Positions 7,221-13,194 of a stretch of DNA of 13,194 nt are shown here, piece after piece. The notes beneath the pieces were generated by a model, which searched no databases, was not told where the DNA came from, and was given only the letters and a program-made list of their open reading frames with translations. Numbering within the stretch: position 1 is the stretch's first letter; every line of letters starts with the position of its first letter. A program made the translations under genes and the position numbers. The stretch is from Methanosarcinaceae archaeon (GTDB lineage Archaea > Halobacteriota > Methanosarcinia > Methanosarcinales > Methanosarcinaceae), in contig JAGAEB010000162.1 of NCBI GenBank assembly GCA_017613335.1, forward strand, positions 1 through 13,194, written 5' to 3'.

Positions 7221-7275
7221 AAAAAACAGAATCCGGAGAAAACGGAGTCGTCTCCGTTTTCCGTTTATTCTGTTT
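7221..7275. terminator. Long two-tier hairpin terminator between convergent genes
   Basis: Inner stem GAAAACGGAG/CTCCGTTTTC (7238-7247 with 7252-7261, loop TCGT) and outer stem AAACAGAAT/ATTCTGTTT (7224-7232 with 7267-7275) share one axis with a small internal loop. On the minus strand the hairpin is followed by T6 (7226-7221), so it best serves the cohesin-like gene ending at 7310, and it may also stop transcripts leaving the 12-bp array from the left. Confidence 0.8.
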
Positions 7276-7309
7276 CTGATCGTATTCCGGTCATGTTCCG
7301 GATCCGTTT

Positions 7310-8473
7310 TTATTTCTGCTCATGTTCCCTGCCGGAACATCGCATTTTTCTCCGGTATCCGATCACTGCGGCTGCAGCCGTCAGGCAGATGACTGCGGCA
7401 AATCCGGGTCCCGGTATTTTCTGATCGTTTTTCTGAGTCGCGCCGTCAGCGGATTCCGTTCCGGAAGATCCGTTATTTTGGGGAACTTTTCCTGTCTGTC
7501 CGGCCTCATCGGAATATCCCGATCCTTCCGCTGATCCGGATGATGATGAAGTCGATGCGGGCGTTTCTGCCGGCTTCTGCGTATCTTCCGGTTTCGGTGT
7601 CTGTGTCGGGCGCGCCGTTTCCGTCGGTCTGACCGTTTCAGTTGCAGCCGGCGTCGGAGATGTCTGTCCGACCTTAAAGGAAACAGAGGCAGTCTTTGAA
7701 CCGGTCGGCGTGATCGCAGCTGAATCCGCATCAATGATATCTGAAAAACTCATCCTGACAGTCGAATCAGCGGACGGTGTCACGACAACAGTGATCGTCG
7801 ACGGTCCGAAACCTTCCAGCTCTTTGAGACCGCGTGAATCGACGACGACGTCGCCGCCTCTGACGGATACATCCGCCGCGCTTTCATCATAATCGACTCT
7901 GAACCTGAATCCGGCGACGCGTTCCCCCGAGATCGTCGTCGAAACGGTATACGATCTTCCGGAAACTGCAGTCTTCGGGACGCCTGACGTGTCAAAAGAG
8001 ATGACGACCGGATCGGCGGGGGCTGTCGTTGCTTCCGGACGGGTCGTTTCTTTTTTCTCCTCAATCGTCAGATTCAGTTTACATCCCGGATCTGTGACCG
8101 CCAACGGATTTCCATCCGAATCCAACACGTCATCGGCAGACATCTTCAGAGAGCCGCTCGCTTTTATTTTTATATCGATATTAAATTCGCAGGCGCCCAT
8201 GCCGACCAGTTGGACCGATCCGGGCCTTCCGCCCGTCGTCATGCTTCCGATATCGGAAAATGAAACATCGAATGCATCTTTGTCATAAGTCACTTTGAAC
8301 GTAAATCCGCCGATGTCATCACCGGTGATCGTGACAGGAACGGTAAACGTCTGACCCTTGACGGGAGAATCCGGAACATCGGATGTATCATAAGACACTT
8401 CCGCAGCCGCAGCCGCGCCTGTCAGGATGATCATGACGGCTGAAAGAGCAGCAAAGATTAATTTAAAATTCAT
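7310..8473 (-). CDS. Surface protein with two cohesin-like domains, Thr/Pro stalk and PGF-CTERM-like anchor
   Basis: Exported protein of 387 residues. Signal peptide 1-24 (MNFKLIFAAL, then a hydrophobic stretch to AAAAAE). Two related beta domains follow: 25-138 and 156-268, each opening with a S-Y/F-D-T-S-x-V-P pattern and containing GF-x-F-x-V-x-YD, a look common in cohesin-like/carbohydrate-binding folds; the cohesin assignment is tentative. A Thr/Pro/Ser-rich stalk spans about 270-350, probably glycosylated. The C-terminus IPGPGFAAV, a hydrophobic helix and YRRK (353-376) is the PGF-CTERM pattern processed by archaeosortase A, here with an extra 11-residue tail. Start 8473: it places the signal peptide first and has GAGGT 7 nt upstream; an in-frame ATG at 8527 would read through a hairpin and is rejected. 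It lies 57 bp behind the beta-helix gene on the same strand, with no room for its own promoter between. Confidence 0.75.
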   Translation of the reverse strand: MNFKLIFAALSAVMIILTGAAAAAEVSYDTSDVPDSPVKGQTFTVPVTITGDDIGGFTFKVTYDKDAFDVSFSDIGSMTTGGRPGSVQLVGMGACEFNIDIKIKASGSLKMSADDVLDSDGNPLAVTDPGCKLNLTIEEKKETTRPEATTAPADPVVISFDTSGVPKTAVSGRSYTVSTTISGERVAGFRFRVDYDESAADVSVRGGDVVVDSRGLKELEGFGPSTITVVVTPSADSTVRMSFSDIIDADSAAITPTGSKTASVSFKVGQTSPTPAATETVRPTETARPTQTPKPEDTQKPAETPASTSSSSGSAEGSGYSDEAGQTGKVPQNNGSSGTESADGATQKNDQKIPGPGFAAVICLTAAAAVIGYRRKMRCSGREHEQK

Positions 8474-8483
8474 GTGTGTTACC

Positions 8484-8517
8484 TCAAATAAAACCCGGGG
8501 ATCTGTCAGATCCCCGG
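8484..8517 (-). terminator. Intercistronic terminator-like hairpin
   Basis: CCGGGGATCTG (8495-8505) and CAGATCCCCGG (8507-8517) are perfect 11-bp arms around one base; in RNA the top would open into a small loop. On the minus strand GTTTTATTT follows. It begins 13 bp after the stop codon of the beta-helix gene and ends about 10 bp before the ribosome binding site of the cohesin-like gene. It may terminate most transcripts and let a fraction read through, or act as a 3' stabilising stem. Confidence 0.75.
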
Positions 8518-8530
8518 ATAAATGCATGCC

Positions 8531-10291
8531 TCAGATCTTTCCGCGGCGGCCGATCACCGCTCCGGCCAGAAGAAGAGAGACAAGTCCGGCAAATCCGACA
8601 GCCGGAATGCTGAATCCTTTTTCGTCTGTCTGAGCCGGTTCAGAAGACGGTTCTGCGGCCTGTGTCGCAGGCTCAGTCGTCGGCTCAGCCGTTGTCGGCT
8701 CAGGCGCCTGTGTCGTCGGCTCCGGCTCTGCGGTCTTTCCGGAAGCGATGGTGATCTTTTCAATCGAAACATAATTCAGTCCGGATCCGGCGCGCTCATT
8801 CGACGCAATGACATAATGACCGCCGTCCGTCACGAGGTAGTCGGAAAGCTTCATGTTCAGATCGGAAACATCATCATTCGTCTGCGGGAATGAAAATCCG
8901 CGGGCTTTTCTGATCACATTTCCGCCGTTGCTGACAACCGTTCCGTCCTCGCAGTACACATCAATGTTATTTCTGTCGGTGTTGTCCGCCAGAACATTTC
9001 CGGACATCGCAAGAGATCCGAGTTTCACACAGACAGCGCCGCCGCCGTCGTATGCGCCGCCGCGTCCGGCAGCGGTATTGAAGATCATAGCCGTATCCGA
9101 CAGTTTCACGGCTGACTCGGAATAGCAGGCCAGAGCGCCGCCTGTCTCTTTGGCGCTGTTGTTATAAAGTGAACAGCCGCTGATATCGGCTCTGCCGAGC
9201 ACATAGACAGCGCCGCCGTAACGGGCTGCATTGCCGTAGAATGATGAACCTTTGATGACGGCTTTTCCTGTCTTCGAGACATAAACGGCGCCGCCGCTTC
9301 CGTTACCGTAACCGCTGTCGGTCGCCTGTCTTGCTGCATTGTCTGCAAACACGCTTGAGTCGATCTGAACGGAACCATTGACAAAAACGGCGCCGCCTGC
9401 CGGCGCACTGTTGTTGCTGACGGCTGTATCATTGTTAAAGTAACAGTTTTTGAGCGATGCGTCACCGTCGACGTACACCGCGCCGTGCGTCACGGATGAA
9501 CTGTCGGAAAATGAGCAGCTGTCAAAAGATGCCGTCGCATTCTTCATGATCTGAACAGATCCGGCCGCAACGCCTGCCTTGTTTTCTCTGAACGTACAGT
9601 TCTTAAAGGAGGATGAACCGCCGTTAAGCCTCACGGCGCCGCCGTATCCGGCAGAGTTTGAAACAAACTGGGTGTCGTTTGCGGTCAGGTTTCCGCCTAA
9701 CACAAGAAGTGCGCCGCCCGTTGCGTTTTCCGGTGAATCGTCAACAGCGGAGCAGAGACTGAATGCACAGTTTTCCAGCGTCAGTTCCGAAAGAACGGAA
9801 CAGACCGCACCGGCATCGTCTGCCTTGTCTGATCTGAACTGACAGGACTTAAACGTCACATTACTGTTCGTGATGAGCGCAGCGCCGCCGTCACCGTTTC
9901 CTGTATTGAGGAAACCGTTCATGAAACTGATCCCGATGAAAGTCACATTTGCCTTTGTGATATTCAGAAGGCGCATTTCCTTCGTGACGGAATCGGTGCT
10001 CCTCTGGATCGTAACGGTCTGTCCTTTTGAATCAAAAGTCAGATCTTTCTTAATGACAAGCTCCCCTTTTGAAAGGCTCACCGTATCGACACCGAAAAGA
10101 ATCGTATCGCCCGGAGATGCTGCTTCAACGGCCTGACGGAGCGTCACGGATTTGAGATCGGATATCTGCGTTCCCGGATCCGTATCCATATTTTTCGTCA
10201 CAGTCCATTCCGCCGCACCGGCAAGACCCGTCAGACAGGCCGCTGTCAGCAGAAGTATAAAAAAAATCGTGATCTTGTGATATTTTCCCAT
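8531..10291 (-). CDS. Adhesin-like right-handed beta-helix surface protein with Thr/Pro stalk and C-terminal anchor
   Basis: Exported protein of 586 residues. Signal peptide 1-27 (hydrophobic core FFILLLTAACL, ending AGAAE). A parallel beta-helix spans about 45-505 with repeated GGA(V/L) turns (GGAVYV, GGAVRL, GGALLV, GGAVFV) and N-x-A/S-x-x-GG spacing, as in polymorphic-membrane-protein/adhesin-like repeats; cysteines recur in the rungs (SCQF, NCAF, NCTF, SCSF, NCYF), about one per turn. Residues 520-559 form a Thr/Glu/Pro/Ala stalk of (T)TEP/AEP repeats. The C-terminus is IPAVGFAGL, a hydrophobic helix and RRGK (562-585), an archaeosortase-like signal in which PGF is replaced by VGF. Start chosen from AGGTGA 6 nt upstream. 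Likely role: cell-surface adhesion or polysaccharide binding; the ligand is unknown. It is the first gene of a probable two-gene unit with the cohesin-like gene. Confidence 0.8.
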   Translation of the reverse strand: MGKYHKITIFFILLLTAACLTGLAGAAEWTVTKNMDTDPGTQISDLKSVTLRQAVEAASPGDTILFGVDTVSLSKGELVIKKDLTFDSKGQTVTIQRSTDSVTKEMRLLNITKANVTFIGISFMNGFLNTGNGDGGAALITNSNVTFKSCQFRSDKADDAGAVCSVLSELTLENCAFSLCSAVDDSPENATGGALLVLGGNLTANDTQFVSNSAGYGGAVRLNGGSSSFKNCTFRENKAGVAAGSVQIMKNATASFDSCSFSDSSSVTHGAVYVDGDASLKNCYFNNDTAVSNNSAPAGGAVFVNGSVQIDSSVFADNAARQATDSGYGNGSGGAVYVSKTGKAVIKGSSFYGNAARYGGAVYVLGRADISGCSLYNNSAKETGGALACYSESAVKLSDTAMIFNTAAGRGGAYDGGGAVCVKLGSLAMSGNVLADNTDRNNIDVYCEDGTVVSNGGNVIRKARGFSFPQTNDDVSDLNMKLSDYLVTDGGHYVIASNERAGSGLNYVSIEKITIASGKTAEPEPTTQAPEPTTAEPTTEPATQAAEPSSEPAQTDEKGFSIPAVGFAGLVSLLLAGAVIGRRGKI

Positions 10292-10350
10292 AAATTCTCA
10301 CCTGACCTGGATGATCAAGTATCATATTGCCGGATTTCTGAGCACATATC

Positions 10351-10390
10351 ATCCGGATTACTCCTTATTATGCGTTAATAAATAATATCT
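10351..10390 (-). promoter_or_regulatory. Candidate promoter of the adhesin-like gene
   Basis: On the minus strand an AT-rich box (ATTATTTATTAA, about 10375-10386) resembles an archaeal TATA element. Initiation about 25 nt further would fall near 10350-10358, where ATCCGGAT (10351-10358), a short palindrome also found in the upstream region of the S-layer gene, is located. The leader would be about 60 nt. Confidence 0.4.
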
Positions 10391-10408
10391 TTTTCAGAGA
10401 GTCGGACG

Positions 10409-10439
10409 ATACGCCCGGATTATTCCGGGCATTTCGTAT
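10409..10439. other. Hairpin in divergent intergenic region
   Basis: GCCCGGA (10413-10419) pairs with TCCGGGC (10424-10430) over a TTAT loop; ATAC (10409-10412) and GTAT (10436-10439) can extend the stem after a 5-nt bulge. Neither side has a long T-run, so termination is uncertain; it could be an operator or RNA stem. Confidence 0.5.
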
Positions 10440-10519
10440 TATCTGAGTATCTGAGACCATATGAAATTGATTTTTGACAATTTCCTGTCTTGAAAATATC
10501 ATTTGAAATGATTCCTGGT

Positions 10520-10628
10520 CTTTTGAAATGCTTTTAAGCTGCTTTTGAGATGCTTTTGAATGCTTTTGAGTTGCTTTTGAGCTGCTTTTGAGTTACTTTT
10601 GAGTTACTTTTGAGTTGCTTTTGAGATA
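10520..10628. repeat. 11-bp tandem repeat array, 10 units
   Basis: Ten consecutive units of CTTTTGAGNTG type, nine of them exactly 11 bp and one (10553-10562) 10 bp. The period is close to one helical turn, so the same face of the DNA is presented each time. The array ends about 25 bp before a TATA-like box at 10652-10659. Confidence 0.9.
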
Positions 10629-10651
10629 GTTCCGGTAGTTGTCAGATAGTT

Positions 10652-10705
10652 TTTTATATGATAACACTAACCTTAGGTATGTGTTTTGAAGGTAGTAACA
10701 CAAAG
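10652..10705 (+). promoter_or_regulatory. TATA-like box followed by inverted repeat (candidate operator)
   Basis: TTTTATATG (about 10652-10660) is followed directly by an inverted repeat at 10663-10685 centred on T10674: outer arms AACAC/GTGTT and inner arms ACCT/AGGT match, with two mismatched pairs between them (9 of 11 pairs). A third AACAC half lies at 10697-10701. This covers the predicted start site 23-26 nt after the TATA box, the classic place for an archaeal repressor. The nearest plus-strand gene starts at 11021, so a transcript from here would carry a leader of about 335 nt. Confidence 0.5.
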
Positions 10706-10760
10706 GACAGAATACCGGAAAACACGCAGAATGATTTACAAAAACGCGGGACAACCGAAA

Positions 10761-10784
10761 GTCAGACTGACAAAGTCAGATGAC
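10761..10784. promoter_or_regulatory. Paired GTCAGA palindromes
   Basis: GTCAGACTGAC (10761-10771) is a perfect palindrome about a central A, and GTCAGATGAC (10775-10784) is a near copy lacking one base, 14 bp further on. Two adjacent sites of this kind could bind a dimeric regulator. Inference only. Confidence 0.4.
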
Positions 10785-10804
10785 TTCAGATAATCCCGAA
10801 AACA

Positions 10805-10871
10805 ACAATAATCACAAACGGGCTGATCCATCAGGACCGGAAACAACCGGCTGTCATGACAATAATCACAA
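10805..10871. repeat. 13-bp direct repeat
   Basis: ACAATAATCACAA occurs at 10805-10817 and again, exactly, at 10859-10871, 54 bp apart. The space between has no other clear structure. No reading frame here is convincing; a 64-codon frame at 10780-10974 has no ribosome binding site. Confidence 0.65.
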
Positions 10872-10928
10872 CTTATCTTATCACCATTTAGGATCTGTGA
10901 TCCCGGCCGTCTGCCGGTCGCCGGTCCG

Positions 10929-10976
10929 TTATCGATCGGATCTTATCGATCGGATCGATATCATGAACATATAAAC
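10929..10976 (+). promoter_or_regulatory. 14-bp tandem duplication upstream of a proximal TATA-like box
   Basis: TTATCGATCGGATC is repeated exactly and without gap at 10929-10942 and 10943-10956. ACATATAAAC (10968-10977) follows and could be the TATA box of the regulator gene; initiation about 25 nt later would give a short leader with the ribosome binding site at 11007-11011. The duplication occupies the place of an upstream activator or autoregulatory site. Confidence 0.45.
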
Positions 10977-11020
10977 GCAACATATGAACGGCTTTACAGC
11001 TGAAACAGGAGTGAATGAAT

Positions 11021-11956
11021 ATGCAGACCGATCCGTCTGTCCTTCTGGACATTCTGGGCAACGAAAACAGAAGAAAGATCATTTCCCTTCTGGCCGGTCG
11101 TCCCTGTTACGTCAGCGAGATCTCCGGAAAACTCGGACTTGCCCCCAAAGTTGTTCTGGGTCATCTGGAGCTTCTGGAAAATGCCGGGATCGTTGAAAGC
11201 TGTGCCGAAAACGACCGGAGACGGAAATATTTCAGTATCACGGCAAGTACGCATCTTGAGATTGCCGTCTCTCCGCACACATATGCCGTCAGGATGACTG
11301 AGATCCCGCTTTATGAAATGCAGGATCTGCCCGGAAAGACAGATACCGACGGATCCGAAGACCCGTCTCCGGGATCTTCCGTATCCGCAGGCATGACCGG
11401 AAAAACATCGCTGATCTCCGAAACACCTGCCGCATACGGCTCCGGAAAACAGGGTATGACGACCGGATCAGGTGCAGCGGCATCATCATCCGCAATATCT
11501 TCCTTATCTGCGCCGTACGCCGTCTCCGCAATTCCCGGCTATGAAGAAAAGATCCGCCGTATCCGCCGGATATGCAGTGATCTGACCGCCATCAAAAGGA
11601 AACAGGCTGAACTGTCCCGCCTCCTGAAGCAGCTTCATATGCAGCAGGAATACAGAATGGACGAATTCGCCGGCATTGCCGCCGAGATCTCAGAAGATAC
11701 CATTGAAAAAGATATCCTGTCACTTCTCATCCGGAATGAAATGAGTACAGCTTATCTGTGCCATCTGCTCGGAATGCCGCCGTCCGTCGTCCTTTCCGGT
11801 CTCAGGAGATTTGAAGACTGCGGCCTGGTCATAAAGTATGACAAAGACGGCGAAAGGATCTGGAAAATATCTTCCGGAGATCCTGAAGAAACGGATACAG
11901 ACGACGAAACAGGAAAAGCAGAAAAACAGACAGCATCAATTTCTGAAAATTTATGA
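11021..11956 (+). CDS. ArsR-type transcriptional regulator with two winged-helix domains
   Basis: Cytosolic DNA-binding protein of 311 residues. An ArsR-like winged helix occupies 5-77 (LLDILGNENRRKIISLLAGR, then YVSEISGKLGLAPKVVLGHL as the recognition part and a wing near DRRRKYF). A low-complexity Gly/Ser/Ala linker (about 103-170) leads to a charged coiled coil (about 174-225) and a second winged-helix-like domain (about 229-284: DILSLLIRNEM, LCHLLGMPP, LRRFEDCGLV, ERIWKI). An acidic tail ends it. Start: AGGAG (11007-11011) is 9 nt from ATG 11021 but only 3 nt from in-frame ATG 11015, so 11021 is preferred. No metal-binding CxC is seen. The Cdc48-type gene follows after 158 bp on the same strand. 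In Archaeoglobus the HSR1 regulator precedes cdc48 and in Pyrococcus Phr represses an AAA+ ATPase gene, so a heat-shock regulator is a fair guess, not proven. Confidence 0.8.
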   Translation: MQTDPSVLLDILGNENRRKIISLLAGRPCYVSEISGKLGLAPKVVLGHLELLENAGIVESCAENDRRRKYFSITASTHLEIAVSPHTYAVRMTEIPLYEMQDLPGKTDTDGSEDPSPGSSVSAGMTGKTSLISETPAAYGSGKQGMTTGSGAAASSSAISSLSAPYAVSAIPGYEEKIRRIRRICSDLTAIKRKQAELSRLLKQLHMQQEYRMDEFAGIAAEISEDTIEKDILSLLIRNEMSTAYLCHLLGMPPSVVLSGLRRFEDCGLVIKYDKDGERIWKISSGDPEETDTDDETGKAEKQTASISENL

Positions 11957-12075
11957 AAAACTGCATGAAAAACGACGAAAACAGACCCGGAACAAAAAAA
12001 GCATCCGGGAACCAAAAACGAAACTAAAAAACGAAACAGAAAAACGAAGCTGAAAAACGAAACCAAAAACAAAAA
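11946..12075 (+). repeat. Degenerate 12-14-bp repeat array between regulator and Cdc48 genes
   Basis: From the last codons of the regulator to about 12075 the plus strand is A-rich and T-poor. First come ATGAAAAACTGC and ATGAAAAACGAC, then from 12014 four units built on AAAAACGAAAC (12, 14, 13 and 12 bp) and a truncated fifth. I see no terminator and only weak TATA-like sequence (AATATG near 12080), so the two genes may be co-transcribed through the array. Confidence 0.75.
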
Positions 12076-12114
12076 AATGCAATATGCAAAACAAAAACAA
12101 AAGAGGAAATCAAC

Positions 12115-13194
12115 ATGACAGAAGCAACAGTTTACGTCGGCCGCACATACGGTCTTAATATCGAAGAAGGCATCGCCTGCCTCCACCCTGATATGATGTC
12201 TTACCTGGGGCTCAACAGCGGCGATGCGATCGAGATCACCGGAACACGGACAGGATATGCCCGCGTTCTGCCGATGGATCCGCAAGACATGGCCGCAGCC
12301 GATCCGTTCAGCGGTTTCGGCGGGTTCTTTGATGATTTTTTCACAATGGGCAGCAGACGGCCTTCAGGCAGCATGAACGTCAGCACGATCCTGCTCAATC
12401 CTCATCTGAGAGATGCCGTCGGCGCTTACATCGACCAGGGTGTCACTGTTAAAAAGATCAGCGTCGAGGGTGCCGCAAAAGTAAAACTCGCTGCCGGCGT
12501 CCCGATCGAGATTTCCGTCAGCCCCGACGAATTCAAAAAGATCCTCAGGAGCAGATTCAACGGCCGCATCATCACAAAAGGATCCCCCGTCTATTACACG
12601 ATCTCCCGCGGCTTTTCCGGCGGAGAATCCGCCGTGCCGTTCATCACGGAAGACGCGAGTCCGTCCGGCCCTGTCATGATCACGGAAAACACGGAATTCG
12701 AGCTCAACCGCAAAAACATCACCGTCACCGGATCCTCATCTGCGGCCGGCGCAGGCACATCAGGCATTGCCAAAGAAGAAGTTTCATCCGACAGCGCCGA
12801 AAATGCAGAAACGGGCATCCGCTATGAAGACATCGGCGGCCTGAACCGTGAACTCGATCAGATCCGTGAAGTCGTTGAACTGCCGCTCGTCCATCCCGAA
12901 CTCTTTGACAGAGTCGGCGTCGAACCGCCGAAAGGCATTCTCCTCTACGGTCCGCCGGGTACAGGAAAAACACTCATCGCCAAAGCGATCGCCAATGAAA
13001 CGAAATCCAAATTCATCCAGATCAGCGGACCGGAGATCGTCTCCAAATATTACGGCGAGAGCGAAGAACAGCTCCGTCAGAAATTCGAAGAAGCCGAAAA
13101 AAATGCGCCGGCTATCATCTTCATTGATGAGATCGATTCGATCGCACCCAAGAGAGGCGAAACGCAGGGCGAAACGGAAAGGCGTATCGTCGCC
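12115..13194 (+). CDS. Cdc48/VCP-type AAA+ ATPase, 3' end beyond window
   Basis: The first 360 codons are present and the frame is open to the edge. Residues 1-115 match the Cdc48 N-terminal double-psi barrel, about 118-200 the second N subdomain (SGPVMITENTEFEL at 184-197), 206-235 a Ser/Ala/Glu linker, and from RYEDIGGL (236-243) the D1 ATPase: Walker A GPPGTGKT (279-286), pore-region KYYGES (311-316), Walker B IIFIDEID (334-341) and ETERRIV near the edge. The family unfolds proteins as a hexamer and feeds proteolysis or disassembles complexes. Odd: residues 57-87 replace the usual PEDEGKG-type loop with a longer Gly/Phe-rich segment (DPFSGFGGFFDDFF at 63-76), reminiscent of the G/F region of DnaJ. 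The N-domain is divergent from the standard archaeal Cdc48, so this may be a second paralogue. GAGG (12103-12106) lies 8 nt before ATG 12115. The second ATPase domain cannot be checked here. Confidence 0.9.
   Translation, partial: MTEATVYVGRTYGLNIEEGIACLHPDMMSYLGLNSGDAIEITGTRTGYARVLPMDPQDMAAADPFSGFGGFFDDFFTMGSRRPSGSMNVSTILLNPHLRDAVGAYIDQGVTVKKISVEGAAKVKLAAGVPIEISVSPDEFKKILRSRFNGRIITKGSPVYYTISRGFSGGESAVPFITEDASPSGPVMITENTEFELNRKNITVTGSSSAAGAGTSGIAKEEVSSDSAENAETGIRYEDIGGLNRELDQIREVVELPLVHPELFDRVGVEPPKGILLYGPPGTGKTLIAKAIANETKSKFIQISGPEIVSKYYGESEEQLRQKFEEAEKNAPAIIFIDEIDSIAPKRGETQGETERRIVA

Noticed and set aside
6814..7222. Overlapping open frames of 85-118 codons on both strands across the 12-bp array
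   Set aside because: They are open only because the repeat unit lacks stops and its length is a multiple of three; none has a ribosome binding site or non-repetitive core.
5163..10358. ATCCGGAT as a shared operator of the surface-protein genes (5163-5170 and 10351-10358)
   Set aside because: CCGG words are very frequent in this DNA and the same octamer also occurs inside coding sequence near 7533, so the two promoter hits are not significant on their own.
10780..10974. Small plus-strand frame of 64 codons
   Set aside because: No ribosome binding site, odd composition (Asn/His-rich), and it overlaps several repeat elements of the regulatory region.
11752..12285. A 177-codon minus-strand frame over the regulator/Cdc48 junction
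   Set aside because: Antisense to two supported genes and to the A-rich array, which yields an artificial Phe/Leu/Val-rich stretch that only mimics a membrane protein.

Overview
The window looks like a methanogenic archaeon of the Methanomicrobia, most likely Methanosarcinales. The signs are a large envelope protein with two tandem copies of the Methanosarcina-type S-layer domain, two exported proteins with archaeosortase-like (PGF-CTERM-like) C-termini, a hexulose-6-phosphate synthase/RraA fusion, and a two-winged-helix ArsR-type regulator beside a Cdc48-type AAA+ ATPase. TATA-like boxes sit upstream of genes, and GAGG/GGTG ribosome binding sites precede most starts. The genus cannot be fixed from sequence alone.

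Layout. Bases 1-213 are a tandem repeat array. At 310-1614 (+) lies the Hps-RraA fusion. A strong bidirectional hairpin terminator (1703-1740) separates it from the convergent S-layer-domain protein at 1770-5066 (-). Bases 5067-5943 hold no gene I can support, but contain a perfect 21-bp palindrome, direct and inverted repeats, TATA-like elements and a thymine-free repeat array that forms the leader of the next gene. At 5944-6933 (+) is a D-2-hydroxyacid dehydrogenase, followed by 17 units of a 12-bp tandem repeat (6958-7161) and a long hairpin terminator. Two surface-protein genes on the minus strand follow: a beta-helix adhesin-like protein (8531-10291) and, downstream of it, a protein with two cohesin-like domains (7310-8473). 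They are 57 bp apart with a terminator-like hairpin between them. Bases 10292-11020 form a divergent, repeat-rich regulatory region with an 11-bp tandem array, a TATA box joined to an inverted repeat, paired palindromes and a 14-bp tandem duplication. The window ends with an ArsR-type regulator (11021-11956) and the first 360 codons of a Cdc48-family ATPase (12115 to the edge).

How the genes fit together. The middle three minus-strand genes build the cell envelope or surface. The regulator plus Cdc48 pair resembles the archaeal heat-shock arrangement known from Archaeoglobus (HSR1 with cdc48) and Pyrococcus (Phr, which represses an AAA+ ATPase gene), so a protein quality control operon is a reasonable inference. 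The Hps part of the first gene would serve the ribulose monophosphate route to pentose phosphates.

The most unusual aspect is non-coding: five intergenic gaps carry short-period (11-15 bp) tandem arrays with strong strand bias in base composition, one of them built as a 1-2-3 ladder of a 12-mer. The second point of interest is a Gly/Phe-rich, DnaJ-like insertion in the N-domain of the Cdc48 protein.
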